NCBI GenBank assembly: GCA_963556255.1
Contig: OY744605.1
Span: forward strand, 40,695,444-40,759,443
DNA: 64,000 nt
Direction of reading: 5' to 3'
From: Allolobophora icterica
Taxonomy: Eukaryota > Annelida > Clitellata > Crassiclitellata > Lumbricidae
The position numbers and the translations under genes are program-made. Below the pieces are notes generated by a model that saw nothing but the letters and a program-made list of their open reading frames with translations, was not told where the DNA came from and did no database searches. Below, in pieces: positions 1 through 11,529 of the stretch (positions are counted from its first letter, which is position 1; the number at the start of each line of letters is the position of its first letter).

Positions 1-662
1 GAATCACCAACAAATTTTGCGTTTTTTCAATTTCCAGGGCTGTTATCTCTATCCATCCTTAGAGCTAATACAGTTAGTTCTATGTAGTGTTACAGGGAAC
101 GTTGTTAGCTTTGAAAATAATCTCGGTGCAACAGGAAGATCTGTGACGATTGCTGGTTGCTGCTTCGTTAAAGTTCTCACAGTGAAAGATATTCAGGCAA
201 TTCAGACAATGATACTGGTGTATTTCTTTGGTTCCGACATTATTTACGATTTCTATGATTAACCAATGGAATTACTGCGATACTTTGCCTATAGAATGAT
301 TCAGGAGATTACTTGGAATACTGCTTTACAAGCATTGCCTTATAAGTTACAACTACATGTCATTAGCCTAACAAAACTCAATGTCATCTCGTCAATAATT
401 TCATGATTTACAAAGCTTAATCTGGCAACTTTGACTTGGAATTACGTGAGCAATTTTGATTTAAAAAAATTACAAATATAATTTTCCAACTGATTTGAAT
501 TACTCTACTCTATATTCTACTCTAGACCACCTCACTTCGCTCTGCTTTGATCTATACTACTCTGTCCTGTTCTCGGTCACGTGCGTCTTAAAGTTAGCAC
601 CAGATTCTCTCCGCCAACCGACGGAGACCACTGCCCCTCGTTCTGCTGTCTTTGACCTGCTG
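1..662. other. No gene seen; presumed intron of the TRHR-like gene
   Basis: AT-rich sequence with no recognisable exon, repeat or RNA. Because the minus-strand TRHR-like exon ends in a splice donor at 901-902, this stretch is probably the start of the following intron. I looked on the minus strand for the expected TM6-TM7 exon and did not find it. The small open frames have no recognisable protein features. Confidence 0.5.
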
Positions 663-670
663 ACCGTTGC

Positions 671-858
671 CAGGGGCGTAACTCTGGTCTAAAAAGTGGG
701 GGTACCAATTTCTTACATACACGAAGGCCTCGATCTCTGGGAAGGCACAATAATAAAAAATTGATTGACATTGTTCAAAAAGTGGAGGGTATTGTACCCC
801 CAGTGCAAAAAGTGGGGGGTACGGGTACCCCTCGTACCCCCCACAAATTACGCCTATG
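671..858. mobile_element. hAT-type MITE (188 bp) with 8-bp target duplication
   Basis: The ends are CAGGGGCGTAACTC and, inverted, CATAGGCGTAATTTG, which match as imperfect terminal inverted repeats beginning CA. The flanks 663-670 and 859-866 are both ACCGTTGC, a perfect 8-bp duplication as made by hAT transposases. The body is rich in GGGGGTAC motifs and non-coding. It sits about 35 bp downstream of the TRHR-like exon donor, so it is intronic. A truncated relative of its right end appears at 52614-52650. Confidence 0.85.
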
Positions 859-895
859 ACCGTTGCTGACCTTTAATTTGTGACCAGTCATGATT

Positions 896-905
896 CACTG
901 ACCTG
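896..905 (-). promoter_or_regulatory. Splice donor of the TRHR-like exon
   Basis: Minus-strand CAG/GTCAGTG. The reading frame runs only four more codons past this point before a stop, so splicing here is needed to continue into TM6. The C at +3 is less common than A or G but the rest of the site is good. Confidence 0.75.
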
Positions 906-1781
906 TATCCTGGAACTGACTCCTGCGTTCTGCTTGGTGACGCAAGAGGCTGGCGTCCTGCTGTGACTCTTGTTGCTGGCCACGTCTTCATGGTTGACTG
1001 CACCGGTAGCCGTTGCTACCGATGCATTGCCGGCCGTTCCGAGTGAGCTGCTGCGGTACAGTATGCGGGCGATCAGTCCGTAGAAAATGCACGTCAGCAT
1101 CAGGGGTACGACGTAGAAGATGATGAGATCGGCCATGTAGTAAGTAAGATAGTGGCGACGCTCCAGTCGGAAGTCGCAGCATTCGATGATCGTGCCGTCG
1201 GCGAATTCTTTCTTCCGAACGGTGGTCAGGCCCAGCCAGGGTGCGCAGTAGACGAGTCCGAAGACCCAGAGGCAGCAGATGATGCGCCTGGCGCGGCTGA
1301 TCGTGCACAGGGTCTGCGCCTTCATCGGGTGGCAGATGGCAATGTAGCGCTCAACGGTGAAGGCCGTTATGGACAGCGACGACAGGTTGACGCCGAGGTA
1401 CTGGCAGAAGACCATCAGGGAGCACCCACCGGCCCCCGACAGAGACTGGTCGATGATGAGGAAGTACTCGACAAGCGTCGGGAGTGGCGCCGAGACAAGC
1501 AGAAGGACGTCGGCCACGGCCAAGGACACCAGGTAACAATTGGTCGTCGTGCGCATGCTCCGTGACCTCCAGACGACGTAGACGACCATCAGGTTGCCTA
1601 GGAAACCGACGCAGAAGATGACGCTGACGAAAAAGCTTCCGATGATCTTGTAGACAAGGCTAAAGTACTGAGGATAGTCGAGGTTCATCTTCGACGTGGG
1701 CGGCGGCGGCGATGAGGTTCCGTTCCAGGGAGTGTAGGTCGATGACTCCAGAGGTGGAACGGACTGAAATTCCAGGTCCAT
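903..1781 (-). CDS. Thyrotropin-releasing hormone receptor-like GPCR, first coding exon (partial)
   Basis: Rhodopsin-family peptide GPCR for the plasma membrane, 293 residues in this exon. Visible features: an N-glycosylation sequon at N20; TM1 about 43-70 with GN at 62-63; TM2 with LAVAD ending at D91 (the conserved 2.50 aspartate); cysteine C120 at the start of TM3, likely bridged to C201/C202 in extracellular loop 2; ERY at 144-146 in place of DRY; TM4 about 166-184; TM5 about 213-240 with P226. The stretches MRTTTNCYLVSLAVAD and SITAFTVERYIAICHP closely resemble vertebrate TRH receptors, and the residues before the splice site (VSSRIQ) correspond to the end of intracellular loop 3. The exon ends CAG/GTCAGT on the minus strand (donor GT at 901-902), a phase 0 intron just before TM6, where TRHR genes are split. 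TM6, TM7 and the tail are therefore outside the window. The ATG has a strong Kozak context (A at -3, G at +4). By family it should couple to Gq; its ligand here is inferred only. Confidence 0.88.
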
Positions 1782-1950
1782 TGTCCTCGATCTTGACTCG
1801 ATCTCTGATTGAGGAATGTCAGTGTGAAACCTGTTGCAGCCATTGCGACATCTTGCGCCCTTCAGATGAACTTCAGACTGCAGTGGTCAATGCACGACTA
1901 ATGTCAGATTGTGCCCTAAGAAAACCACACATAATATCACCAGGATGTCT

Positions 1951-1962
1951 ATTCTCTCTCTC

Positions 1963-2050
<88 letters not shown>
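1951..2050. repeat. (CT)n microsatellite
   Basis: About 100 bp of almost pure CT dinucleotide (GA on the strand of the TRHR-like gene), starting about 170 bp upstream of its ATG, so possibly in its 5' UTR or promoter. GAGA-type tracts can bind GAGA-like factors, but nothing here shows function. Confidence 0.95.
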
Positions 2051-2054
<4 letters not shown>

Positions 2055-2888
2055 CACTCTTTCTCGTTCTCTCTCGTTCTTTCTCTTGCACTCTGAATCT
2101 GTCAATTGTCCTTCACTCGTTCTTCCTTTGTTCTTAAAGTGCTTCGACCGATTGGTTTGTCACTTGCACGGCTGGTCATCCGACCGATGACCAATCTGTC
2201 TCCGTGCTCCATCTCCGTCTGCCTTGCCTTCCCATCGTTCCAAAAGATTACTTCTCCATCTGAGCAGCCTCTATCAAAAAGGCAAAAAGTTTTTCCGGAC
2301 GCAAAATAGTTGCTTTCAATTTGAATGCTTTGTGCAATTTACAACAAAAAAACCAAGAGACCTGCCAACTACAGGAACAATCGTCTAAATGACTGAGCGG
2401 CCAACTGACCAACTGATTGACCAAATGTCCGAACAACCGAGCGGTCGACTGACCAACTGGTCGGCCAAATGCCCGACTGACCAACTGCCAAATCAAACGA
2501 TCTGCCCAGCGACGTGAATGATGGAGAGTCAGCGAAGCAACCTGTCATTTAATTGAGACAAATGATGCGATTAGATCCTCTCCTTCATTCACTTACCGTC
2601 TTACCTTCTTGCCAAGTGACGCTATGTAGTTACGCAACAAATCGATCAGTCAAGTAAGTCGCTGGTATTGACGTCAATATCAATCGACTGCCAGCTGAAC
2701 GAAGAACCGACGATGGCAGCATCCGATGGGTTCATCGGCTGAGCAGCACAACAACCCTTCTCCTCCTGCACGCAGCGTAGACGGACGATCTGCGCATCTT
2801 GTCTGGCGATTCCTAGGAGGATATAAAGGCAGAGAGAGCGACAGACAGGCAGCGCTTTATCAGCAGCGGCTGCAGCCGAGCGGAATGG
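2051..2888. other. No gene seen; upstream of the TRHR-like gene
   Basis: Contains a run of degenerate repeats of the type GACCAACTG/GACTGACCAA at about 2395-2485 and a TATA-like GATATAAAGG at 2820-2829 on the plus strand. No exon or RNA gene recognised. Confidence 0.4.
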
Positions 2889-2941
2889 CTTCCTACCAGG
2901 TCGCATGCTTCAGCGAGGAAGCATGCGACCTGGTAGGGAAG
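2889..2941. repeat. Near-perfect short hairpin
   Basis: Left arm 2889-2911 and right arm 2918-2941 pair with one bulged G; the loop is AGCGAG. The arms contain CAGGTCGCATGCTTC and its complement. It is followed by a GAGGAA-rich purine tract (2939-3010). Such perfect arms look like a recent palindromic duplication rather than a miRNA precursor, which usually has mismatches. Confidence 0.8.
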
Positions 2942-3011
2942 ACGAGGAAGAGGAGGAGGACGAGGAGGACCAGGAAGAGGAGGAAGACAGGAAGAAAGAG
3001 ATGGACAAAGA

Positions 3012-4180
3012 GGACGTGGGAGAGAGGAAGACGCTGCCACCAGAAGTTGAACAATGACACACAGTAATATTCCCACACAAATGCATCTGCTTCTGTATAT
3101 ATGTGTCCATTTATGTAGCGGCTTTATATACTGGTATCTCATTTTGTGTTCAAAAGAAAAACACGAAACAAGCAATACATAGACACACGAACATACACAT
3201 ATATACAACTGTGGTGAAATTTTTGAGTTTTATTGTTTTATAGTTGAGTTCACAGCAGGTTCTCTGGACAACCCCTTCCGACACGACGCAGCACTCGTGA
3301 ATAAGCTGGTGCCCTGCGATTAGCTTTTAAGTAGCGCCTGGATATTACGGTTTCCATTACAGCAGAGAATTCTAGACCATGCCAAACGGAATGAGACGCG
3401 ATGGCTCACAGCCAACACGGTCGCCACTGATTTCTATTCTACATATAACCATAACCATAACCATAAATGTTATTACTTCGCATAATATGCAGTAACAGAA
3501 GTGATGTCATTCGGTGTAAAATTTTAACAGAAATCAGATCAATTAATTAGTTTTCAAAGGAAGTAAAGGGAGAGAAACCCTTAAGGGACCTGGGTCCCGC
3601 TATCAGGGTTACCCTTGTGCATGAAAAGTAGTGGCAACTGGCTTAACATTGTAATACTATACATTATGGACTTAATTAGTTAACTAAACATCGAAGTAAT
3701 ATCACATCAGGTGTCAGCATCAAAACCTAGTGCGCAATCAAGGCAGTAATTTGCTAGTGAAATGTAGATAGGGAGGGTTGGGGAACTGCAGATAATTTAG
3801 TAAAACGTATGCGTTATATACCGTATATTTACAATTTTGTATAAGATTAGACACCTACACATTACAGTTATTTTTGTTGTACACAATTTACGTGTCGTCT
3901 CTTTGATATGGGCTTAGAATTAATGCATCTATTAGTTTGATTGCAACATCTCTTAAGTCTTAACATCTGAGGAAGACATATATAATTAAGATGAACGCCT
4001 TCAACAGCGCATTAAGACGCGTTCACGGCTGCAGACTGCCTGCTGCAGGACAATTCTCCGCAGCTGGTGTTAATGGCTCCGGAGAATAATATTAGCCATC
4101 AAAGGCAGACGAGGATATTCTCGAGACATCGGTTTAGTCCGCCATCCTATATATGCTTAATTAATTATGGCTTCACTACA
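3012..4180. other. Intergenic, with a LINE 3'-end-like motif
   Basis: At 3293-3360 the sequence GAATAAGCTGGTGCCCTGCG followed by AAGTAGCGCCTGG and a GGATATTACGG tail resembles the LINE 3' end at 55747-55856. Three ACCATA units occur near 3447-3465. The rest has no recognisable feature. Confidence 0.4.
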
Positions 4181-4181
4181 G

Positions 4182-4204
4182 ATGATGACGACGACGACGA
4201 CGAC

Positions 4205-4279
<75 letters not shown>

Positions 4280-4300
4280 AAAAATAATAATAATGATAAT
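4182..4300. repeat. (GAT)n / (AAT)n microsatellite, tail of the adjacent LINE
   Basis: About 95 bp of GAC then GAT triplets followed by AATAAT. It abuts the 3' end of the minus-strand LINE relic, so on the minus strand it is the LINE's simple-repeat tail. Confidence 0.9.
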
Positions 4301-5160
4301 ACGATTTATATAGCGCCGTAGCTCAACCGAGGCCGAAGGAATGGGCGCTGTTTATGAGTTTAAACAGTCAATGATAATCGTGTCAGATGGCGCAATCTTC
4401 ACATGGTCAGGAAGACTATTCCAAGCAGTGGGTCCAGCGACAGAGAAGGAACAATCTCCAAACCTCGTTGAATACCGTGGGACTTGTAGTTGATTTAGGC
4501 CCATGAGGAACATGCAGCCAGTGTAGGTTGTCGCGCAGCAGATCAGTGACCTGACCGGATGGTGTCCGGCCATAAACGTGTATGAGACGTGCAGCAGGTT
4601 TAAGCACCGACTGTATCCGCCCTAGCTGACAAGTCAGCAGACCCGCCAGTAGGCTGTTGCAGTAGCCAATCCTGGAGAGAGTGAAGCTGTTGACCAAGAT
4701 GACGGCATTTGACGTTGAACTGAATCTGCGGATGGTTTTGATACGAAGCAGTTGGTAAAAACAACTTCGGATGAGTTGACTCAAGGAGGCCGATAAATGT
4801 GGTCATACAACTGTCAAAGTGGATTCCAATGTTGCGGATGGTGTCAGCTGGACGAACTTCTGCATTACTGAGGGCAGAGGTACTATACACCGTCAAGTAG
4901 ATGGCGACTCCGGAGGTGGTGCACCGTATAAACGCAGACTTTGTCGGATTGAAAGGAGCGCCAGCTGGCCTGAATCTGTGGCAATGACTACTTCCGAGAA
5001 TACTGTAAGAAGAGTGGCCATGCCTGTAGGCAGACTTAAACCGAGGAAGGAGACGAGATTCAGACAAATGCTCAGTCATCTGATAGTTGGAAATGCGATC
5101 AAGTACTTTTTGAAACGACGTTGGATTTGAGACCGGTCTGAAGTTCACAGGTGACGATTC
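4300..5160 (-). pseudogene. LINE (CR1/L2-like) reverse transcriptase relic, 3' part
   Basis: Minus-strand pieces read as a degraded non-LTR reverse transcriptase. One piece begins FRPVSN..F.KVLDRI and continues LLPRFKSAYRHGHS (fingers/palm), then jumps to NPTKSAFI and VRPADTIRNIGIHFDS, so the segment that should carry the YADD catalytic motif is deleted. The next carries SRIGYCNSLLAG, LGRIQSVLKPAARLI and LLRDNLHWLHVP (thumb), and the last FSVAGPTAWNSLPDHV, the usual C-terminal motif of CR1/L2-group LINEs. The pieces are in different frames. Ends in TATATAGCGCC and a GAT-rich tail. Confidence 0.85.
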
Positions 5161-5962
<802 letters not shown>

Positions 5963-6339
5963 ACTTACAAATTGACCCCGTGACCATACCCATGCCAAAA
6001 AAGTTTTTAATTAGCCACTGTGGCTAGATTTGTGTATTTCGAGCTGGCCAGATGGGACATGGTCCTTCTCGGATAGCTGCTGTGGCTAATATAGAGTTTC
6101 TGTGGTTGTGGTGTGTTGATTACGACTTTCGTTTCAATGTTAGTTAGTACGTTTTCATTTGTCTTTCACCGATTTTTCTGATTCGTTAAATTTCTTTTGA
6201 ATTTTGAACGATTAATTTCTTTCTTCTAAGAGTCTCCGGGCAACTAGTCGAAGGAAAATTCCTTTTAGAAACCTCATAGTATGAAAATCAAGTTCTCTCA
6301 TAGATTGATCAGATATATGGTTATGGTTAAATTCGTGGT

Positions 6340-6560
6340 TATGATTAAACGAACGAACTAACGAACGAAAACCGAACAAATAAATTTGCGAGAACGAACG
6401 AACGAAAGAACAAATAAGCGAAATAATGGATGAATGAATGAATGAACGGAAGAACATACGAACGGAGGAAGAACGAATGAACGCACAAAGTAATGGATGA
6501 TAGACGGAACAAACGAACGGACGAATGGACGAACAAATGAATGAATGAATGAATGAATCC
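6340..6560. repeat. Degenerate GAAC/GAAT tetranucleotide tract
   Basis: Runs of AACGAACG, GAATGAAT and CGGACGAA-type tetramers over roughly 220 bp, ending in a clean GAAT repeat at about 6538-6556. Resembles the tetranucleotide tails seen on LINE 3' ends elsewhere in the window, but no LINE sequence is recognisable next to it. Confidence 0.75.
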
Positions 6561-7315
6561 ATGCCGAATTTAAAATTCCCGTTACTGGGAACCAGTTGTG
6601 ATGAGTGTATGCTGAGTTTTTTTTTACTTAACTTCTGCCAGTAGTTTTTACAGATCCCAGAACATTTAGAAAGAAAAATTGTTATTGCACAAATTTCATA
6701 CATCTGAAGTAAGTTTGCAGGGAAAGCATGCAGAATTTAGAAGCCACTCAGGCAGAATCGCGTGATGGTAAAATTCTTTGTATCTGAACATTCTATTTTC
6801 GCAGTTGCAGATTTCGGTCGTGTTACTGTTAATTGCGCAGTAAATGCCCTGACAAACCGCAGAACAAATAAAAAAAATGGAATCTTTAAGGTGTGAATCT
6901 AAGGCCGACATATCAGCTCAATGATAAAACTGCATGACGTTTTTCCGATAAACGTCGTATACACTGCAATTACGCTGTTTCCCTGCTGCAGAATACACGC
7001 TATATATAACCCTGCATGACGTGCAATAATGCACCGCATAGCCTTTTAACCGTTCACAGATCCGAGAAGAGATATAGGTGTGAATTCTTGGTTGCCTAGA
7101 AACAAGATCTACAGTTTTTCGTTCTTCCTTTCCTAATTAGTGCGGTCAATTAGCGTTGCCTAAACGGCCGCTGTCAGTCAGCTTGACAGACAGAGATCGG
7201 TACGCCTGTAAACCAAGAGAACAAACATCTGAAGGAGATCTCTGCCAGATCTTTGCCATTCGCTGCGTAATAATTCTTTGGTCTACAGCTCTAGTTCCTG
7301 GTCAGCAGTTTTCTA
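6561..7315. other. No gene seen
   Basis: Mixed-composition DNA with two short TATATATAACC/ATAACC motifs and a direct recurrence of TGCATGACGT (6932, 7013). No recognisable coding or repeat family. Confidence 0.35.
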
Positions 7316-7322
7316 TGGTATC

Positions 7323-7588
7323 CAGGGGCGCCCGCAGGCTTAAAAATTGGACGCACAGCCCTCTCGTACACGAATAATATGGCCGCTTGCCCGCTTTGCT
7401 ACCATAGATATAAGTTGGAAAATTAAAATTGCTGTCATATATCGAGTAGTGAGTAGTGACAAGCATAACAAACAAAATTTAATTTAGATAATGCTTTAGC
7501 ATGCCGTAATGCCGTTTAACAAAAATATCGATGCGATGCCTATTCCTTGTAGGGATTTGATTTGGTGAGTGGACGCACGTGCGTCCAG
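7323..7588. mobile_element. Possible degenerate hAT MITE
   Basis: Left end CAGGGGCGCCCGCAGG is typical of hAT MITEs; the right end around GACGCACGTGCGTCCAG matches it only weakly when inverted. The flanks share TGGTATC (7316-7322 and 7589-7595). The short match of the ends keeps this tentative. Confidence 0.45.
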
Positions 7589-7595
7589 TGGTATC

Positions 7596-8087
7596 TAGGC
7601 CTATATGAGCTCTTAAAATTAATGCCTGTTTGCAGTAGACACCACAATTAGTCTAGAGTGTGGGATTAGATAATAACAACAATAACTGTGCCCTACTTCT
7701 TTTCACATTCCTCGAAATATCAAAATGGCAGACTAACTGCCTAGTAATAGCTTAGGTGTATCTGAACATTTACAGAGGGTGCTCTAACAGTCCGTAACAA
7801 CTGTTCAGTTATCAGGCACTCGGCATTTATCATCATTTTAGCCACATTGTGAGCTGGTGTTATCAGACATTATTTTTTAACCTCATGCAAGTACGACAAA
7901 GACAGCAGGATGTAAGGAGCTGTTTTTGGCTTAATAACGTTATTAGGACCGGCGTTTGAGCGACGAAAGATGACCGAGTTAATTTGATGCGTCGATTCTT
8001 TACAGGAAACAAGACTGCAGGTACACGCCACGTGATGTACTAAGGTACTAGTGTATGATTACATAAGTAGAGGAGAGGAGAGCAGAT
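7596..8087. other. No gene seen
   Basis: AT-rich sequence without recognisable exon or repeat family, apart from a TAGGCCTA palindrome at 7596. Confidence 0.35.
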
Positions 8088-9262
8088 GAGAAAAAGAGAA
8101 AAAGAAAGAAACGAAAGACAGGGAAGGTAAGAGAAGAGGCCGGGAAGTGTGGCGTCTCTGAATGCCACATTTTGGAAGATGTGGGTTGCTGAGTGTGAAG
8201 GCGAGATGTGATATTGAGGAGAGGAGAGGAGAGGAGAGGAGACGAGAGGAGAGGAGAGGAGAGGAGAGGAGAGGAGAGGAGAGGAGAGGAGAGGAGAGGA
8301 GAGGAGAGGCGAGGAGAGGAGAGGAGAGGAGAGGAGAGGAGACGAGACGAGACGAGACGAGACGAGACGAGACGAGACGAGAGGAGAGGACAGGAGAGGA
8401 GAGGAGAGGAGAGGAGAGGAGAGGAGAGGAGAGGAGAGGAGAGGAGAGGAGAGGAGAGGAGAGGAGAGGAGAGGAGAGGAGAGGAGAGGAGAGGAGAGGA
8501 GAGGAGCGGAGAGGAGAGGAGAGGAGAGGAGAGGAGAGGAGAGGAGAGGAGAGGAGAGGAGAGGAGAGGAGAGGAGACGAGAGGAGAGGAGAGGAGAGGA
8601 GAGGAGAGGAGAGGAGAGGAGAGGAGAGGAGACGAGACGAGAGGAGACGAGAGGAGACGAGACGAGACGAGACGAGACGAGACGAGACGGGACGAGACGG
8701 GACGAGACGGGAGGAGACGAGAGGAGACGAGAGGAGACGAGACGAGACGAGACGAGACGAGAGGAGACGAGAGGAGACGAGAGGAGAGGAGACGAGAGGA
8801 GAGGAGAGGAGAGGAGAGGAGAGGAGAGGAGAGGAGAGGAGAGGAGAGGAGAGGAGAGGAGAGGAGAGGAGAGGAGAGGAGAGGAGAGGAGAGGAGAGGA
8901 GAGGAGAGGAGAGGAGTGGAGAGGAGAGGAGACGAGACGAGAGGAGACGAGAGGAGACGAGAGGAGACGAGAGGAGACGAGAGGAGACGAGACGAGACGA
9001 GACGAGAGGAGACGAGAGGAGACGAGAGGAGAGGAGACGAGACGAGACGAGAGGAGACGAGAGGAGACGAGAGGAGACGAGACGAGACGAGACGAGAGGA
9101 GAGGAGAGCAGAGCAGAGCAGAGCAGAGCAGAGCAGAGCAGAGCAGAGCAGAGCAGAGCAGAGGAAGAAAAAGAGAAAAAGAAAGAAGAGAAGATGCAGG
9201 GGAGATAAGAGCAGAGGCTGGGGAAGTGTGGCGGTCTCTAAATGCCACATTCTGACATGTGG
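8088..9262. repeat. Purine-only GGAGA/CGAGA pentamer array with matching flanks
   Basis: From about 8214 to 9163 the plus strand is a pentanucleotide array: blocks of AGGAG units alternate with blocks of ACGAG units, and the right end switches to AGCAG. Except for the C in some units the strand is purine only. Both sides carry related sequence: 8088-8180 and 9164-9262 share AGAAAAAGAGAAAAAGAAAG, then GGGAAGTGTGGCG, TCTCT and AATGCCACATT in the same order and orientation. Long Ser/Leu/Pro and Arg/Glu-rich open frames on both strands are artefacts of the repeat. Confidence 0.95.
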
Positions 9263-9690
9263 AGTTAAGCTGATCTTTGCCGAGCCACAATGTAATTACT
9301 CGCCTCAAGTCAGTCTGCGATGGGCATCTGTTAATCAAATGATCAGCCGACCGAATACCCCGAAGGGTATACTGATTCCACGCAGCCGGAAATTGAGTCG
9401 ATAAGCAGGTCAAGGATGACTCCAAAGACTTCTTGTCTTTTTCATCTCGACAGTTTTAGCCCCGGGCAATAGCATAGATTAAAAATGTTACTGACTGAAA
9501 TAATTAGCTATTATACTCCACAAGTTTCTGCGCCCATGTCATGATTGGATTTGCTACATCGGAGTTTTTCGAAGTGATTCGTGTGAAGATTTTTCGTTTC
9601 TTGGACCGAGCTGAAGCGAGTAGTCTTTTGCGTTTTCATTCACGACAAAACTAAGATAAAAATCGAAAGTCACTTCAATGTCCGCTATAG
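9263..9690. other. No gene seen
   Basis: Unique-looking intergenic DNA; no recognised feature. Confidence 0.35.
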
Positions 9691-9696
9691 GCTACA

Positions 9697-9729
9697 CACT
9701 ATATACACTATAATATAGTGTATATAGTT
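9697..9729. repeat. Short AT-rich palindrome
   Basis: ACTATATACACTA and its complement around a TAA centre, immediately left of the larger foldback. Confidence 0.7.
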
Positions 9730-9735
9730 TGCATA

Positions 9736-10075
9736 GTGACGAATAACTGATAGGGAAAGGTATAGTCCACCGGAACTGTGGTGCTGTGGGGCATGTTGGA
9801 GTTAAACGGGAGTATAGTGGCTGTTTACCTCTTGTGGAATTAGGAGGTTCAAGGCTTTGCTCTGAACGGACCGAGATACGTCTCGACAAACTGAGTGTAT
9901 ATAAAGTGTATATAAAGTGTATAATATACACTTTATATACACTTTATATACACTCAGTTTGTCGAGCTCCTAATTCCACAAGAGGTGAACAGCCACTACT
10001 CCCGTTTAATTCCAACATGCCCCACAGCACCACAGTTCCGGTGGACTATACCTTTCCCGATCAGTTATTCGTCAC
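9736..10075. repeat. Long foldback (inverted repeat, 340 bp)
   Basis: Left arm 9736-9922 and right arm 9926-10075 are near-complementary almost to the centre, where three GTGTATATAAA-type units face their complement across AAT. Shared arm sequence includes GTGACGAATAACTGAT, TATAGTCCACCGGAACTGTG and TGTGGAATTAGGAG. The left arm has about 35 bp (roughly 9849-9883) with no partner in the right arm. No transposase and no clear target duplication were found, so it could be a foldback element, a MITE, or a palindromic duplication. Confidence 0.85.
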
Positions 10076-10620
10076 AGTTAAAATATTATAAACAGCACAC
10101 TCCTAAGCGCCACTCGGCAGGTGCAAAGGGCCTAACCCTCATTCAGGGCCCAACCACTACTATACTTACAACTTCGAATCAACCCTATTTACAGTGGTGG
10201 CTCTTTACGGGAGGGTCTGAGGGCAGTTCCCCACCAATAGAATGCTTGGCACCAACGACTTCTTCCAATGAAGTCCTGGTTACACTGGCAGATATTGTTA
10301 GTGGACATATAATAGCAAATGTTAGGAAATCTGTTTTTCTATCTTTTTAGATGAGGCAAATAGTTTTACAATTCTTTAACCGCGCACACTTTTCGCGTAT
10401 GTAGGCCCTTACCTTTCTGCTGTAAAATTAATTAGAACAAATCGACGAAGCAACATGTCTGACATTCTTTTAAGCAGTAGGCTTGCTATCAATTTAATTT
10501 GTTCACGCAAAGTCGAATGCTATAAGCTTATATATGGACGCTATGTGTCGAATGCAATAATGATCAAAACAATGCATTGCTTTGTATTATTGTCATTTAA
10601 GATATAGCCTATTAGCCTAT
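10076..10620. other. No gene seen
   Basis: Intergenic, no recognised exon, RNA or transposon end. Confidence 0.35.
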
Positions 10621-10628
10621 TATTAATT

Positions 10629-11406
10629 CATGGCCGGATTGACATTTTGTAGGCTTGGTTCCAAAATTGTGTAGTAGACCCCTAATAGATGTTCAACCTA
10701 GAAGTGTTGACGAAATTTAAATTAATGAACAGATATTAATGAATATAAGCTTAAAACTGTTTACGGTGCGCTTTCATAATAGAAAAACTGTCAACAATAC
10801 CCTGAAATTCTAGCCGTTGTACAATGTCGCATTCAATGTTCATAAGTGTTAAATTTGTCAGTCTATCTTGTCCCATCGTAGGCCTAGGCCCTAGAGCATT
10901 TTTGATGCGCTTTAGGTGACTAAACGATCTTTCACATCTGCAGTTAGACACGGGAAGTGTAAGGTACCGGTATAAGCTTATACGCAGAGCAATGCAAACA
11001 TTGGGAAATCCTGACTGCAAATTGTATTCTTTCTTTATTTGCAACATTTTGAGAGGCGATGGTTTGGTTGGCACTGACGACAATTGACTCAAAAATGCCG
11101 ACGCTCGACGGCGATGGACGGAAGAGGCTATAAACTTAGCAGCCTCAGCAGAGTAAACTGTCGTGGGAACACTAACGGCCTAACGAAGCTAAAGGTCGCA
11201 AATCTCATAATTGTCTTGGCTGTCCATTTGCAAGTGATTATCGTTGTTTTTTGGCAGTAAAACTATCCTGTATTACATGTCAACGATGTAACATTTGAAA
11301 TATAAATAATAGTTAAAATTTTAAGGTAGCATCTTTCAAGATAGGCCTCTTTTATGTGATATGTTTAGTAGGCGGACCCACTGGAACGGTGCTTAATCCA
11401 GGCCTG
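10629..11406 (-). mobile_element. hAT element, internally deleted (778 bp)
   Basis: Ends CATGGCCGGATTGACA and, inverted, CAGGCCTGGATTAAGC; flanked by perfect 8-bp duplications TATTAATT at 10621-10628 and 11407-11414. It carries only the C-terminal part of a transposase on the minus strand. A second member of the same family is at 60534-61940, and the two align over most of their length. Cannot move without a transposase supplied elsewhere. Confidence 0.9.
10751..11092 (-). pseudogene. hAT transposase C-terminal fragment
   Basis: 113-residue frame with TLPVSNCRCERSFSHLKRIK followed by MGQDRLTNLTLMNIECDIV, the recognisable hAT C-terminal dimerisation region (pattern L.L.VS...ERSFS.LK.IK...R..M...RL..L.L..IE). 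The catalytic core and the N-terminal zinc finger are absent, so this is a fragment retained inside the deleted element. Homologous frameshifted sequence lies at 60685-60906. Confidence 0.85.
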
Positions 11407-11529
11407 TATTAATTCAGCGTGACTAAAATTATAGTTTAAGATTGATGTGACGCTTATTAAAGCGTTGAAGTCAGTTGCGATCGACTAAATTGGATAAATC
11501 TGAGAATCTATATGCACTGTTAGAAAATT

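Noticed and set aside
1..660. TM6-TM7 exon of the TRHR-like gene
   Set aside because: No minus-strand frame here has the expected FxxxWxP or NPxxY motifs.
3447..3470. Telomere-like ACCATA repeats
   Set aside because: Only about three units and not the TTAGGG type; no evidence of telomeric origin.
8040..9425. Long open frames on both strands (Ser/Leu/Pro- and Arg/Glu-rich)
   Set aside because: They are translations of the GGAGA/CGAGA pentamer array; the frame stays open only because the repeat contains no stop codon.
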